Source: Flavobacterium sp. (GTDB lineage Bacteria; Bacteroidota; Bacteroidia; Flavobacteriales; Flavobacteriaceae). From it: a DNA stretch of 6,919 nucleotides. The DNA lies in the NCBI GenBank assembly GCA_018062725.1, contig JAGORP010000108.1, positions 1-6,919 on the forward strand. The letters run 5' to 3'. The notes beneath the pieces were generated by a model, which did not search any database, was not told where the DNA came from, and was given only the letters and a program-made list of their open reading frames with translations. Made by a program: the position numbers and the translations under genes. This document shows positions 1 to 6,705 of this stretch, in pieces (the stretch's first letter is position 1; each line of letters starts with the position of its first letter).

Positions 1-265
1 TGGTATCATGAAACGACCACATTCCTTTTGACGGCCCGTTCCAGCCTTTTTTTTCTAGATAAGGAAAAAGCTGGTTTTCTTTCCGCAAAAACCGTTTCTC
101 AATCGTGGATAGTTCGTTGAATATATTGAACCATTTTTGCTTTTCCTCCTGCGGATGAGTTACGCTAAATTCTTTTAATAAGGAAACAATTAAATCTACT
201 TCCTGAAAATAGGTAAACACAGGATGTCCTTCAATTACAGGACTACTGGGGGCATCGGTACTCAT
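1..265 (-). CDS. DUF438 / hemerythrin-like protein, N-terminal part (runs off left edge)
   Basis: Reading the minus strand from an ATG at 265 gives 88 uninterrupted residues to the window edge; the C-terminal part is missing. The start MSTDAPSSPV is followed by GHPVFTYFQE (residues 13-22), and later by KENQLFPYLEKKG (about 62-74), GPSKGMW (77-83) and SFHD (84-87). Histidines 14 and 86, together with the pattern of an ENxLFPYLEKxG motif followed by a G-P-x-K-x-MW stretch and HD, match the helical domain of DUF438 proteins, which are related to the HHE/hemerythrin family and often bind a di-iron or haem cofactor. Full-length members usually continue into a PAS-like domain, which cannot be seen here. 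The ATG overlaps the TGA of the OsmC-like gene as ATGA (262-265), so the two are probably translationally coupled. Next to nitric oxide reductase accessory genes, a role in NO or iron-nitrosyl handling or sensing is a reasonable inference but is not proven. Confidence 0.75.
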   Translation of the reverse strand, partial: MSTDAPSSPVIEGHPVFTYFQEVDLIVSLLKEFSVTHPQEEKQKWFNIFNELSTIEKRFLRKENQLFPYLEKKGWNGPSKGMWSFHDT

Positions 266-714
266 TTTAAAACATTTAATTTCGAAATAGTAATTTTGGG
301 TTGCAAGAGTACTTTAGACGTAATCGAATTGGAAATTAAACACGCGTTCTCCGATTTAAAAATAATTCTTTCGGTTTTCTCCTTGTCTGCTTCATTTGAA
401 ATCTCGATAATAGGTTTCAAAACGACTTCGGTCATTAAAAATGTACCCTCCCTTTTTTCTAATATTCCAGTTGCCGAGCAACTAAATTTTTGAAATTCTA
501 ATTTAGAAAATTCGGCAATGGCCAAAAAAGTAGTCATAAAGCAACTTTGTACAGCGGCTGTAAACAAATGTTCCGGCGACCAAAAACCGGCCATGCCTTT
601 GTCAAATTCCGGCGGAGTGGCCACTTCAATCGTTGATTGAAAATCAGGAGAAGAAAGCGTTCCTTTTCTATCTCCTGTCCACTCTAAATCTAAATTATAT
701 TGATGTTTCTCCAT
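262..714 (-). CDS. OsmC/Ohr-family protein
   Basis: This 150-residue protein has the size and layout of the OsmC family, cytoplasmic thiol-dependent enzymes that reduce organic hydroperoxides through a pair of cysteines. An N-terminal beta region (EWTGDRKGTLSSP, residues 11-23; VATPPEF, 31-37) leads into WSPEHLFTAAVQSCFMTTFL (45-64), the family helix carrying the first active cysteine, C58. The second cysteine, C125, lies in SENACLISNSI (121-131), where the partner cysteine is expected. A glutamate (E48) precedes the first cysteine helix, as in the family's xPEELLxAAxxxC motif. The ATG at 714 lies inside the preceding gene (20-nt overlap), and the TGA overlaps the next start by 4 nt, so it sits in the middle of a coupled three-gene set. 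The family is clear. Whether the substrate is a peroxide, a nitrosothiol or a persulfide cannot be read from the sequence. Confidence 0.9.
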   Translation of the reverse strand: MEKHQYNLDLEWTGDRKGTLSSPDFQSTIEVATPPEFDKGMAGFWSPEHLFTAAVQSCFMTTFLAIAEFSKLEFQKFSCSATGILEKREGTFLMTEVVLKPIIEISNEADKEKTERIIFKSENACLISNSITSKVLLQPKITISKLNVLK

Positions 715-2494
715 GTGCGTATAAGTTTAATTCGATGTTGCATAATTGTGTTTTGTATTTTTCTAAATCATGCATGATTTTTCCCTTGTTGACAAAATAA
801 TGTTGTTCCAACAGGTTTTTGTAATAATCAATTCCATGAAATAAATTGTTTGTAAAAGTCGCCCATTTTTTGAGTTGAGCCGGTGGCAACTCAAAGGCAT
901 CTTCCATTTGATTTTTTAAATAATCGATATATAATTGTAATTCTTTGATAAAGAAATTAGGGCGATTCTCATGCGATTCAATGATTTTGTAACCATAAAT
1001 ATGCTGTACCATCTCTTTTAGAGAAACTTCTTTTGAAAAATAAGCCATATTGGGCCCCGGACATACCACAACTCCTTGTGCCTGCCCTTTGATGGGGAAA
1101 TTTAATTCTAAATGGCTGGAATTGGCTAAGCCTACGCACAGACATGCTTTTTCGGTTATGGCTTTCATTTCTTTTACAAAAACCGATTGTGGAAGTTCAT
1201 TCTTCCTGTTTTGCAATTCGGCTATTTTTTTATCCTGATATTTTTTGGAAGCGGTACAACTGCCTTCTTTATCGTATTCTTTACTTAGTGCCAAATATTT
1301 TTTAGGACAAGAGCTTCCCGCTTTGCCTGAGGCAATTCGTCCATTTTTAAAAACATCATTGGTCATTCCTTTGATGGTATTGAACGGCACTCCCAACGGC
1401 GAAATATTACTCAAATAGAGGTCTTCTTCCTGACAATTGGCCAATAAATTTCTGGTCTCCGCATCTACGGAAGTGGCTTCAGGGACTAATAAAAAAGGAG
1501 ATCCCCACCCTACGCTATCTACTTGGTAATGATCGAGTAAAAATTGATGTTCCTCGGCAGTACCTACCCCTCCCTGTACTGTGATTTTAAGTAAAGGAGG
1601 TTTTTGAGGGACAAATTTATTTTTGGAAGTCAATGCTTGGGTGAATAAGGAAAAAGCCGATTGTATCAGTTCGTTCTTTTTTGCTTTAAATTCTTCCAAT
1701 ATAGGACCTAACAATAAACCATCGGTGGCAAAGGCATGTCCTCCGCAGTTTAGCCCCGATTCGATTCTGTATTCCGAAACCCAAAGTCCTTTTTTGGCTA
1801 AAAAATTACCCTGAATCATTGCCGAACGGAAATCGCTAACTTTTAAAATGATTTTCTTTTGAAACTGACCCTTAACATTCGGATAAAACCCTTCAAAAGA
1901 TTCAAGATAGCTGTATAATCTAGGATTCATTCCCGCCGAAAAAACCACAGAAGAAGTGGTAGTACTGTTGGCAAACCCCCTCAAAGCGGCATGCGCATCG
2001 TTGTATTGAGTGGGTAATTGTTCCTGATTATGAAAATTGTCTTTATCGACTTTTGTCATAATATTGACATCTATGCTTCCCGGCTTAAAAAATTGCTCTA
2101 AAACAGTTTTTACTTCGTTAATATTGGTTTTACTGGAAGCAATAAGTGTTTCTAAATTGTTTTTTAATTGGGATCCATTGGGAAGCATCGCCATAAAGGA
2201 GTCCAAAGAAGCTCTAGTTTGCAAGAGCTCTTGCTTGAAATTTTCAAATTTCTGAGTGACGATTTTATCGGCTAAATTCAAATAATTGGTAATTCGTTTG
2301 GCTCGGAAGTCTTCTACTTTTTGGGTAATTTCTTCATAAGGCTGTTTGAATTTTTTAGCATAATAAGCCGTCATCTTTTCAATTAAATCATCATCCATAA
2401 TGGAAATGACAGAATCCATACCATAATGGGCGACCCTTATGGGACTGTCGATAGTAAAGGCTAATCCCATCACGGGAATATGAAATGTATGCAT
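695..2494 (-). CDS. Large orphan protein with NMO/FabK-like TIM-barrel features and a Cys-containing region
   Basis: Not assigned to a characterised family. The start is taken as the ATG at 2494 (MHTFHIPVMG), giving 599 residues; an in-frame TTG at 2539 would add 15 residues before the conserved-looking start. Several segments look like a flavin-binding TIM barrel of the nitronate monooxygenase/FabK type: a first strand IPVMGLAF then PIRVAHYGMDSVIS (6-31); SGLNCGGHAFATDG (246-259), like the EAGGH motif; LKITVQGGVGTAEEH (302-316), like the AGGI phosphate-binding strand; and VGWGSPFLLVPEA (328-340), like the mGTrFL strand. Residues about 40-140 look helical and seem to be an insertion. The second half adds cysteines C354, C396, C413, C451, C453 and C478 in motifs such as SSCPKKY, KACLCVGL and VVVCPGPN, which could bind a metal or Fe-S cluster. 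No signal peptide or membrane helix is seen, so it is probably cytoplasmic. It heads an overlapping set with the OsmC-like and DUF438 genes, downstream of a palindromic operator-like site. The barrel assignment is inference from motif resemblance; the open reading frame itself is secure. Confidence 0.7.
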   Translation of the reverse strand: MHTFHIPVMGLAFTIDSPIRVAHYGMDSVISIMDDDLIEKMTAYYAKKFKQPYEEITQKVEDFRAKRITNYLNLADKIVTQKFENFKQELLQTRASLDSFMAMLPNGSQLKNNLETLIASSKTNINEVKTVLEQFFKPGSIDVNIMTKVDKDNFHNQEQLPTQYNDAHAALRGFANSTTTSSVVFSAGMNPRLYSYLESFEGFYPNVKGQFQKKIILKVSDFRSAMIQGNFLAKKGLWVSEYRIESGLNCGGHAFATDGLLLGPILEEFKAKKNELIQSAFSLFTQALTSKNKFVPQKPPLLKITVQGGVGTAEEHQFLLDHYQVDSVGWGSPFLLVPEATSVDAETRNLLANCQEEDLYLSNISPLGVPFNTIKGMTNDVFKNGRIASGKAGSSCPKKYLALSKEYDKEGSCTASKKYQDKKIAELQNRKNELPQSVFVKEMKAITEKACLCVGLANSSHLELNFPIKGQAQGVVVCPGPNMAYFSKEVSLKEMVQHIYGYKIIESHENRPNFFIKELQLYIDYLKNQMEDAFELPPAQLKKWATFTNNLFHGIDYYKNLLEQHYFVNKGKIMHDLEKYKTQLCNIELNLYAHGETSI

Positions 2495-2527
2495 CGTATT
2501 TTTAATTAGTTCATTATTTAGAAGTAA

Positions 2528-2535
2528 CAAATTGA
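2528..2535 (-). promoter_or_regulatory. Possible Bacteroidota-type -7 promoter element
   Basis: On the minus strand the octamer TCAATTTG differs by one base from the Bacteroidota -7 consensus TAnnTTTG. It lies 33 nt before the ATG at 2494. The palindrome at 2552-2577 is centred about 36 nt upstream of its 3' end, so a start site a few bases further on would put the palindrome near -41, the usual activating position for Crp/Fnr-type regulators. No good TTTG-type -33 element is seen, which is common for activator-dependent promoters. This is a weak match in AT-rich DNA and only suggestive. Confidence 0.3.
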
Positions 2536-2551
2536 CCAAATAACTTTGAGA

Positions 2552-2577
2552 CAGAATATGATTAAAATCACATTCTG
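2552..2577 (-). promoter_or_regulatory. Palindrome resembling a Crp/Fnr-family operator (alternatively a terminator stem)
   Basis: On the minus strand, two 11-nt arms, CAGAATGTGAT and ATCATATTCTG, flank the loop TTTA; they are complementary except for one position that would be a G:U pair in RNA. The core reads TGTGA-N6-TCATA, one base from the classical Crp-type TGTGA-N6-TCACA. The site begins one base after the stop codon of the NorF-like gene and ends 57 nt before the ATG of the 599-residue protein. As RNA it would form an 11-bp hairpin, but the following bases (TCTCAAAG) are not a U-tract, which favours a protein-binding site over an intrinsic terminator. Crp/Fnr-superfamily regulators commonly control denitrification genes; which regulator binds here is unknown. 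Confidence 0.5.
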
Positions 2578-2578
2578 A

Positions 2579-2821
2579 TTATTTTAAGAACAAACTCGAA
2601 ATAAAAAACAGAACAACAACAATTACGATACTGGATTTCCAAAAGGCATTGGCTTTTTTTAGTTCCATAAAATGAAAGGCCACCAACAAAAATTTGATTC
2701 CGAAAATGCTTAAAATGAGTAAAATTTTACTGGTGGCATTGATAGATAAAAGACTTATTAACAAAGCCATAATCGAAACCAGAATTAAAATGACAATAAT
2801 ATTGATTAATGACTTGTTCAT
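2579..2821 (-). CDS. Small membrane protein, cytochrome c oxidase subunit IV / NorF-like
   Basis: This 80-residue protein has three predicted membrane helices (about 5-27, 32-51 and 62-79). The second ends in KFLLVAFHFMELKKANAFWK (43-62), a signature of the prokaryotic cytochrome c oxidase subunit IV family, which includes NorF-like partners of NorE. Its ATG overlaps the TGA of the subunit III-like gene as ATGA (2818-2821), so the two are very likely translationally coupled and act as a pair in the inner membrane. In classical denitrifiers NorE and NorF are not catalytic but support nitric oxide reductase activity. An alternative is a true subunit of a terminal oxidase; the norQ-norD context makes the nor role more likely. 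The stop is followed at once by the palindrome at 2552-2577. Confidence 0.8.
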   Translation of the reverse strand: MNKSLINIIVILILVSIMALLISLLSINATSKILLILSIFGIKFLLVAFHFMELKKANAFWKSSIVIVVVLFFISSLFLK

Positions 2822-3396
2822 ACGATTCTAAAGTATAAGTATAAAATAGGGTAAAGCAACAGCCAAATTAAATCACACATGTGCCAAAAAGTGGTTCCCG
2901 CCTCTACATCTTCTAATTTCTTGGTCGATAAATTCTTTTTCAACAACAGTATAATTAGAATTCCGATTATTACATGAATAAGGTGAAAACCCGTTAACAA
3001 CCAATAAAATGAGAAGAAATTATTAGTCCCTAAGCCAAATCCGGCACTTAACTTCTTGTAATATTCAATAGATTTGATAACAATAAAAAGAAAACCAAGA
3101 AAAATACCCCAGTTAAATTGCTTACTGGCTAAGGAATACGATTCTTTTTTAAAAAAATGCAGTCCCTGAGCCACAAAATAACCGCTGATTAACAAAACAA
3201 ACGTATTTAAGGTTCCCAAGGTTAAGTCTAATTTCAAACTAGCATTATGGTATAACTCCGGATACGCTTTTGCATCAATTATGGCCGCAAAAAGCGCCAT
3301 GCAAAACGTAATGATTTCAATAAAAATGATGATCCACATCAGGATTCCTCCCGGCGGATAGTAAATGCTTTTATAATTTATTTCTTGTGTTTTCAT
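2818..3396 (-). CDS. norE: Haem-copper oxidase subunit III-like protein, NorE type
   Basis: This 192-residue integral membrane protein has five predicted helices (about 17-40, 58-80, 94-113, 127-152 and 169-190), the short five-helix form of the cytochrome oxidase subunit III family typical of NorE. Recognisable pieces are YYPPGGILMWIIIFIEI (12-28), LGTLNTFVLLISGY (60-73), the histidine-rich TGFHLIHVIIG (135-145; H138 and H141) and TFWHMCDLIWLLLYPILYLY (169-188; H172 and D175), the last being a strong family hallmark. It starts at an ATG at 3396, three bases after the stop of the carbonic anhydrase, and its stop overlaps the next start. NorE is thought to assist assembly or activity of nitric oxide reductase rather than catalysis. 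The same fold serves aa3-type oxidases, so the NorE call depends partly on the adjoining norQ/norD genes. Confidence 0.8.
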   Translation of the reverse strand: MKTQEINYKSIYYPPGGILMWIIIFIEIITFCMALFAAIIDAKAYPELYHNASLKLDLTLGTLNTFVLLISGYFVAQGLHFFKKESYSLASKQFNWGIFLGFLFIVIKSIEYYKKLSAGFGLGTNNFFSFYWLLTGFHLIHVIIGILIILLLKKNLSTKKLEDVEAGTTFWHMCDLIWLLLYPILYLYFRIV

Positions 3397-3399
3397 GAT

Positions 3400-4065
3400 T
3401 TATAAAAATTTGACCTGGCCGGTTTCGACTTCATAAAAAGCCCCCACAATTTCAATCTTGTCCTCATAAGCTTGCTTCCTGATTTCAGCACTTTTATTTA
3501 AAATATCTTTAATGGTTTTATTCACATTTAAAGCAACATGATGCTGGGCTTCATTATTGGTAAATGACTCCTTAATTTGTCCTGTAAGCTGCGTTAAATT
3601 GCCTAATTCGACTTTGTCTAAAGTACCTTGAATGGCTCCGCAGTTTGTGTGCCCCAAGACCACAATTAGTTTAATTTTTTTGAATTTCACCGCATATTCA
3701 ATGCTTCCAATTATATTGTCGTCTTCTAAATTACCTGCCACTCGTTCCACAAAAATTTTTCCAAGACCTTGATCAAAAATAATTTCAGGAGGAACTCTAG
3801 AATCCATACAACCCAAGACCAAAGCGTAAGGATGTTGTGCCGATTTGCTATGCAGAATATCGTTTTTGTAATCCGTGTTTATAAGAGCATCAGACAAAAA
3901 TCGTTCGTTGCCAGCAATCAGTTCCTTTTTGACTGCTTCAGGAGAATCTATGTTTATATGTTTGGGCTCCGCATGACATCCTAAAAATAAGATGCTAAAT
4001 TTTAAAGCTAAGATTTTAACAACAAATCCTTTTAAAAACAATAGTTTAAACAAATAGGTTTTCAT
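3400..4065 (-). CDS. Beta-class carbonic anhydrase with N-terminal export/lipoprotein-like segment
   Basis: It catalyses reversible hydration of CO2 to bicarbonate. The zinc site of the beta class is complete: CMDSR and HTNCGA supply the Cys, His and Cys ligands plus the Asp-Arg dyad (C86, D88, R90, H139 and C142 from the ATG at 4065; add 3 if counted from the in-frame TTG at 4074). Other family marks are PPEIIFDQGLGKIFVERVAGN-type sequence after the first motif and the IGSIEYAV helix. The ATG at 4065 is preferred over the TTG, giving 221 residues. The first 30 residues (MKTYLFKLLFLKG...KFSILFLGC) are hydrophobic with scattered lysines and end in LFLGC, a loose lipobox, so the enzyme may be exported and anchored as a lipoprotein facing the periplasm. 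The lipobox is imperfect, so a simple membrane anchor is possible. It lies 30 nt after norD and 3 nt before norE, inside the nor accessory operon, which is an unusual place for this enzyme. Confidence 0.92.
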   Translation of the reverse strand: MKTYLFKLLFLKGFVVKILALKFSILFLGCHAEPKHINIDSPEAVKKELIAGNERFLSDALINTDYKNDILHSKSAQHPYALVLGCMDSRVPPEIIFDQGLGKIFVERVAGNLEDDNIIGSIEYAVKFKKIKLIVVLGHTNCGAIQGTLDKVELGNLTQLTGQIKESFTNNEAQHHVALNVNKTIKDILNKSAEIRKQAYEDKIEIVGAFYEVETGQVKFL

Positions 4066-4095
4066 AATTTCCAATAATTTTAACTGATGACAGCC

Positions 4096-5835
4096 TTACT
4101 GCTTTTTGATTTTTTCATACAGCTTAACCATTGCTGTTAGTAATTCTACCGGATTGGTTAATATTTGGTAATGGTTTTGCCCAAACATTTGAGGCAAATA
4201 GTATTTCGCCTGTGCTTCTATAGCCAAGGCATAAGAATTGATGTTTTTTTGATTCAATTCTCGTAAAGCTTGCTGGGTGTCGTTTATGCCATATTTACCT
4301 TCATATTTATCATAATCATTCGGTTTTCCATCGGAAATAAGGATAATCCATTTGTTTTTAGAATCCCGCTGCTCCAATCGTGCTCCGGCATGTCGCAGTG
4401 CTGCACCGATACGTGTATATCCCGAAGGTTCTATGGCACCGACTTTATACTTGGCGGTGTCCCAATTTTCATCAAATTCTTTGATGGTTTCATAACTCGA
4501 AAAATTACGCGTTTTTGAATAAAAGCTATCGATGCAAAAATCAATATTAAACTCATGTAAAATCTCTCCAAACAATATGGAAACTTCTTTTTCAACATCG
4601 ATTACTCTGTTGCCAGCCGCATAACTATCACTAGACAAACTGATATCCAAGAGCACTAAAATAGACACATCCTTGTCTTTCTTTCGGTTGGAGAGATAGA
4701 CTTTGTCCGAAGGATTTTTTTTAGAATGAATGTCAACATACAAATCGGTGAGCGCATCGATGTCAAACTCGTTTCCCTGCGACTGTCGTTTTTGTTGTTG
4801 CATTTTATTGTTTAAATGCGTGAGAATTTTCCGCAATCCATTTAAAGTTGTTGCATTTTTTTTAAGAGTATTTTCATAATACGACGCATCTTTTTTGAGC
4901 AAAGTCTTCGGATATACTTTACAGAACTTTTCTTTGTACGCTCGTTTGGAAAAATCCCATTCGTCGTATGCAATGTGATAACCAGTGGTATCAACCTCAG
5001 CACTTTCTGAAACCGAAGTATTTTCGATAAAATCGGCTTGGTACACCGAATGTGCCGTATCGTCTACCCTAACTGTAAATTTCATATTCAAATCCTCCAG
5101 AGCATTTTCATGGTTTTCCAACTCGTCAGAACCATCAAAATCCCTCCAGGTACCACTAAATTCTTCGGCAGTTTCTACTTTTTCAAATTGATGCAGCAAT
5201 ACATAATCCTCCTGTTGTTTTTTATCAATTTCAAGTGTTTTTATTTCTTCCACCGCTTTGGCTTTTAAAAGCGTTTGAGGCTGTCCGGCATTAGAAGTCT
5301 TTACCGTATCCGAAAAATTTTCTAAAAGAGAATCATTAGTTGTTTCAGGATCTTCTTTCATGGGTTTACCGTAAACCATGGCAAAATCAGGAAGCTTTTT
5401 AGGCGTTGCTTTTTTAGAAAAATGAGTCACCAAATGGTAATACATCTCTTCGGCACTAGGATATTTCTCAAACAGAAGATGCAAAATCAGTTGCTTTTCT
5501 TCTTCCGAAAAAAAAGGATGTTCCTGTAGGTTTATATTCAGTTCTTTTTGAACACTTAAAAAAAGGATTCGGAATTTATAAAAATCAAAGTTTTCATCAA
5601 TAGAATCAAATTCGTTAAAATAAATGGGCAAAAAGAAATTGTTGTTTTTACAACCTCCTTCTCGTTCTGCAGGAAATAGTTCGATGGGTTCGCCGGTAAT
5701 GGCTCTGGCTAAAAGAGTAAGGCGAGATTTTATATCCTGTAAGAAAACAGCATTTTTATCAGAGAGCACCTTATGCTTGTTTCTGTTCTTGAAGTATTTA
5801 GCTACCGAACTAAACAGTATCTCGTCTAAGTCCAT
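4096..5835 (-). CDS. norD: NorD-type von Willebrand factor A protein, nitric oxide reductase activation
   Basis: This 579-residue protein has a C-terminal von Willebrand factor A domain (about 388-575). Its metal-ion-dependent adhesion site is intact: D397-x-S399-x-S401 in LLDISLSSDS, T474 in SGYTRIGAAL, and D502 in LISDGKPNDYD. The N-terminal half is largely helical, and residues about 140-290 form an acidic, poorly structured-looking linker; residues 310-390 (KRQSQGNEFD, DLYVDIHSKK) resemble the segment that precedes the domain in NorD/CbbO proteins. NorD works with the NorQ ATPase as a MoxR/VWA chaperone pair that activates nitric oxide reductase, probably by helping insert the non-haem iron. 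The ATG at 5835 is two bases after the norQ stop. The CbbO group (Rubisco activation) is the main alternative, but the shorter length and the NorE/NorF-like neighbours favour NorD. No signal peptide; cytoplasmic. Confidence 0.9.
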   Translation of the reverse strand: MDLDEILFSSVAKYFKNRNKHKVLSDKNAVFLQDIKSRLTLLARAITGEPIELFPAEREGGCKNNNFFLPIYFNEFDSIDENFDFYKFRILFLSVQKELNINLQEHPFFSEEEKQLILHLLFEKYPSAEEMYYHLVTHFSKKATPKKLPDFAMVYGKPMKEDPETTNDSLLENFSDTVKTSNAGQPQTLLKAKAVEEIKTLEIDKKQQEDYVLLHQFEKVETAEEFSGTWRDFDGSDELENHENALEDLNMKFTVRVDDTAHSVYQADFIENTSVSESAEVDTTGYHIAYDEWDFSKRAYKEKFCKVYPKTLLKKDASYYENTLKKNATTLNGLRKILTHLNNKMQQQKRQSQGNEFDIDALTDLYVDIHSKKNPSDKVYLSNRKKDKDVSILVLLDISLSSDSYAAGNRVIDVEKEVSILFGEILHEFNIDFCIDSFYSKTRNFSSYETIKEFDENWDTAKYKVGAIEPSGYTRIGAALRHAGARLEQRDSKNKWIILISDGKPNDYDKYEGKYGINDTQQALRELNQKNINSYALAIEAQAKYYLPQMFGQNHYQILTNPVELLTAMVKLYEKIKKQ

Positions 5836-5837
5836 AA

Positions 5838-6617
5838 TTAAATCATTAAATCACACAAATCTTTTAGCGCTTGAGTCGTTTGCAAATCATCGGTCAAAGG
5901 TTCTACAATGGCGATATGAGTAGACAATCGTTTGGGCAGACCACTTTTTATCAGTTTGGCGGCATTGACCAGCAATCGGGTTGAAACGGTTTCCGCTAGT
6001 CCCAATTCGGTTAAGTTTCGTATTTTATTTCCAATGGCCACCAGTTTTTTGGCTGTATCCGATTCGCATCCGGTTTCTTGAATCAGAATTTCAATTTCCT
6101 GATTCGCTTTTGGATATTCAAACGTAATGGCTGTAAAACGCTGTTTGGTAGAGGGTTTTAGTTCTTTAAATCCTTTTTGATACCCCGGATTAAAAGAGGC
6201 CACCAGCATAAAATCAGGATGCGCGGTAATGATTGTTCCTAATTTATCAATATACAACTGCCTTCTGTGATCCGTCAGGGAGTGTATGGCTACAATAACG
6301 TCGGGTCGGGCTTCGGCTATTTCATCTAGATAAATGATTGACCCTTCTTTTACAGCTGTGGTTAAAGGACCGTCAACCCACACGGTTTCGGCTCCTTTTA
6401 TGATGTATCTACCAATTAAATCTGTTGATGACGTTTCTTCATGGCAGCTAATGGTAATTAACTTTTTTTCCAGTTTTACCGCCATAAATTCTATAAATCT
6501 AGATTTACCGGTACCTGTAGGTCCTTTAAGCAATAACGGAATTTTATTAAGGTAAGATTGTGAAAAAACAGCTTCTTCTTTTCCTACCGCAAAGTAATAT
6601 GGGATGGTTGTAGTCAT
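5838..6617 (-). CDS. norQ: NorQ/CbbQ-type MoxR AAA+ ATPase
   Basis: This 259-residue protein matches the usual length of the CbbQ/NirQ/NorQ/GpvN group. It shows a Walker A motif GPTGTGKS (32-39), a Walker B motif IIYLDEIAEA (94-103), a sensor-1 asparagine in LVASFNPGYQ (138-147), a candidate arginine finger in TKQRF (R160), and a sensor-2 arginine in VSTRLLVNAAKL (R214). The end, IVEPLTDDLQTTQAL (237-251), fits the C-terminal CbbQ domain. It hydrolyses ATP to remodel a target enzyme together with its VWA partner, here the adjacent NorD; the target is inferred to be nitric oxide reductase. The ATG at 6617 follows an A-rich run with no clear Shine-Dalgarno sequence, as is normal in Bacteroidota. 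NorQ and CbbQ cannot be separated by sequence alone; the symbol rests on context. Confidence 0.92.
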   Translation of the reverse strand: MTTTIPYYFAVGKEEAVFSQSYLNKIPLLLKGPTGTGKSRFIEFMAVKLEKKLITISCHEETSSTDLIGRYIIKGAETVWVDGPLTTAVKEGSIIYLDEIAEARPDVIVAIHSLTDHRRQLYIDKLGTIITAHPDFMLVASFNPGYQKGFKELKPSTKQRFTAITFEYPKANQEIEILIQETGCESDTAKKLVAIGNKIRNLTELGLAETVSTRLLVNAAKLIKSGLPKRLSTHIAIVEPLTDDLQTTQALKDLCDLMI

Positions 6618-6625
6618 ATTTTTTT

Positions 6626-6701
6626 AAGAATAAAACGGAAACTTATACCTCCTATTAAGGTAGTGATAGGTATGAGCGAATAGTTCGGTATAAGCTTTCC
6701 G
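6626..6701 (-). terminator. Long inverted repeat with T-rich tail: probable terminator or attenuator after the SCO gene
   Basis: On the minus strand the arm CGGAAAGCTTATACC (6701-6687) pairs with GGTATAAGTTTCCG (6649-6636), leaving one unpaired base and a 37-nt loop, and is followed by TTTTATTCTT (6635-6626). It begins 5 nt after the SCO stop codon, as expected for an intrinsic terminator, and ends 18 nt before the norQ ATG. The loop holds a small CCTAT/ATAGG hairpin and a second ATACC that could compete for the GGTAT of the 3' arm. The long loop and the position between two co-directional genes make partial termination or attenuation plausible. The 3' arm also contains TAAGTTTC, a poor match to the -7 promoter consensus. 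Confidence 0.5.
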
Positions 6702-6705
6702 TTTG

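Noticed and set aside
224..493. Plus-strand 89-codon open frame opposite the OsmC-like gene
   Set aside because: It lies antisense to a clear OsmC-family gene and to the start of the DUF438 gene, and its translation has no recognisable motifs. The other plus-strand frames (for example 1050-1238, 5038-5268 and 5624-5923) are rejected for the same reason.
632..648. FNR-box-like TTGAT...ATCAG
   Set aside because: The spacing between half-sites is five rather than four bases, the second half is imperfect, and it lies inside the OsmC-like coding sequence.
2495..2539. In-frame TTG start that would add 15 residues to the orphan protein
   Set aside because: TTG starts are rare in Bacteroidota, the extra residues are low-complexity, they would run over the spacer containing the putative promoter, and the ATG at 2494 begins right at the first barrel-like strand.
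4066..4074. TTG start three codons upstream for the carbonic anhydrase
   Set aside because: The ATG at 4065 gives a typical signal-like start (MKTYLFK); the TTG has no better ribosome-binding context.
5838..6617. Reading the norQ-norD-carbonic anhydrase group as a Rubisco (cbbQ-cbbO) activation locus
   Set aside because: No Rubisco gene is present, the VWA protein is shorter than typical CbbO, and NorE/NorF-like membrane proteins follow directly. Upstream sequence would settle it.
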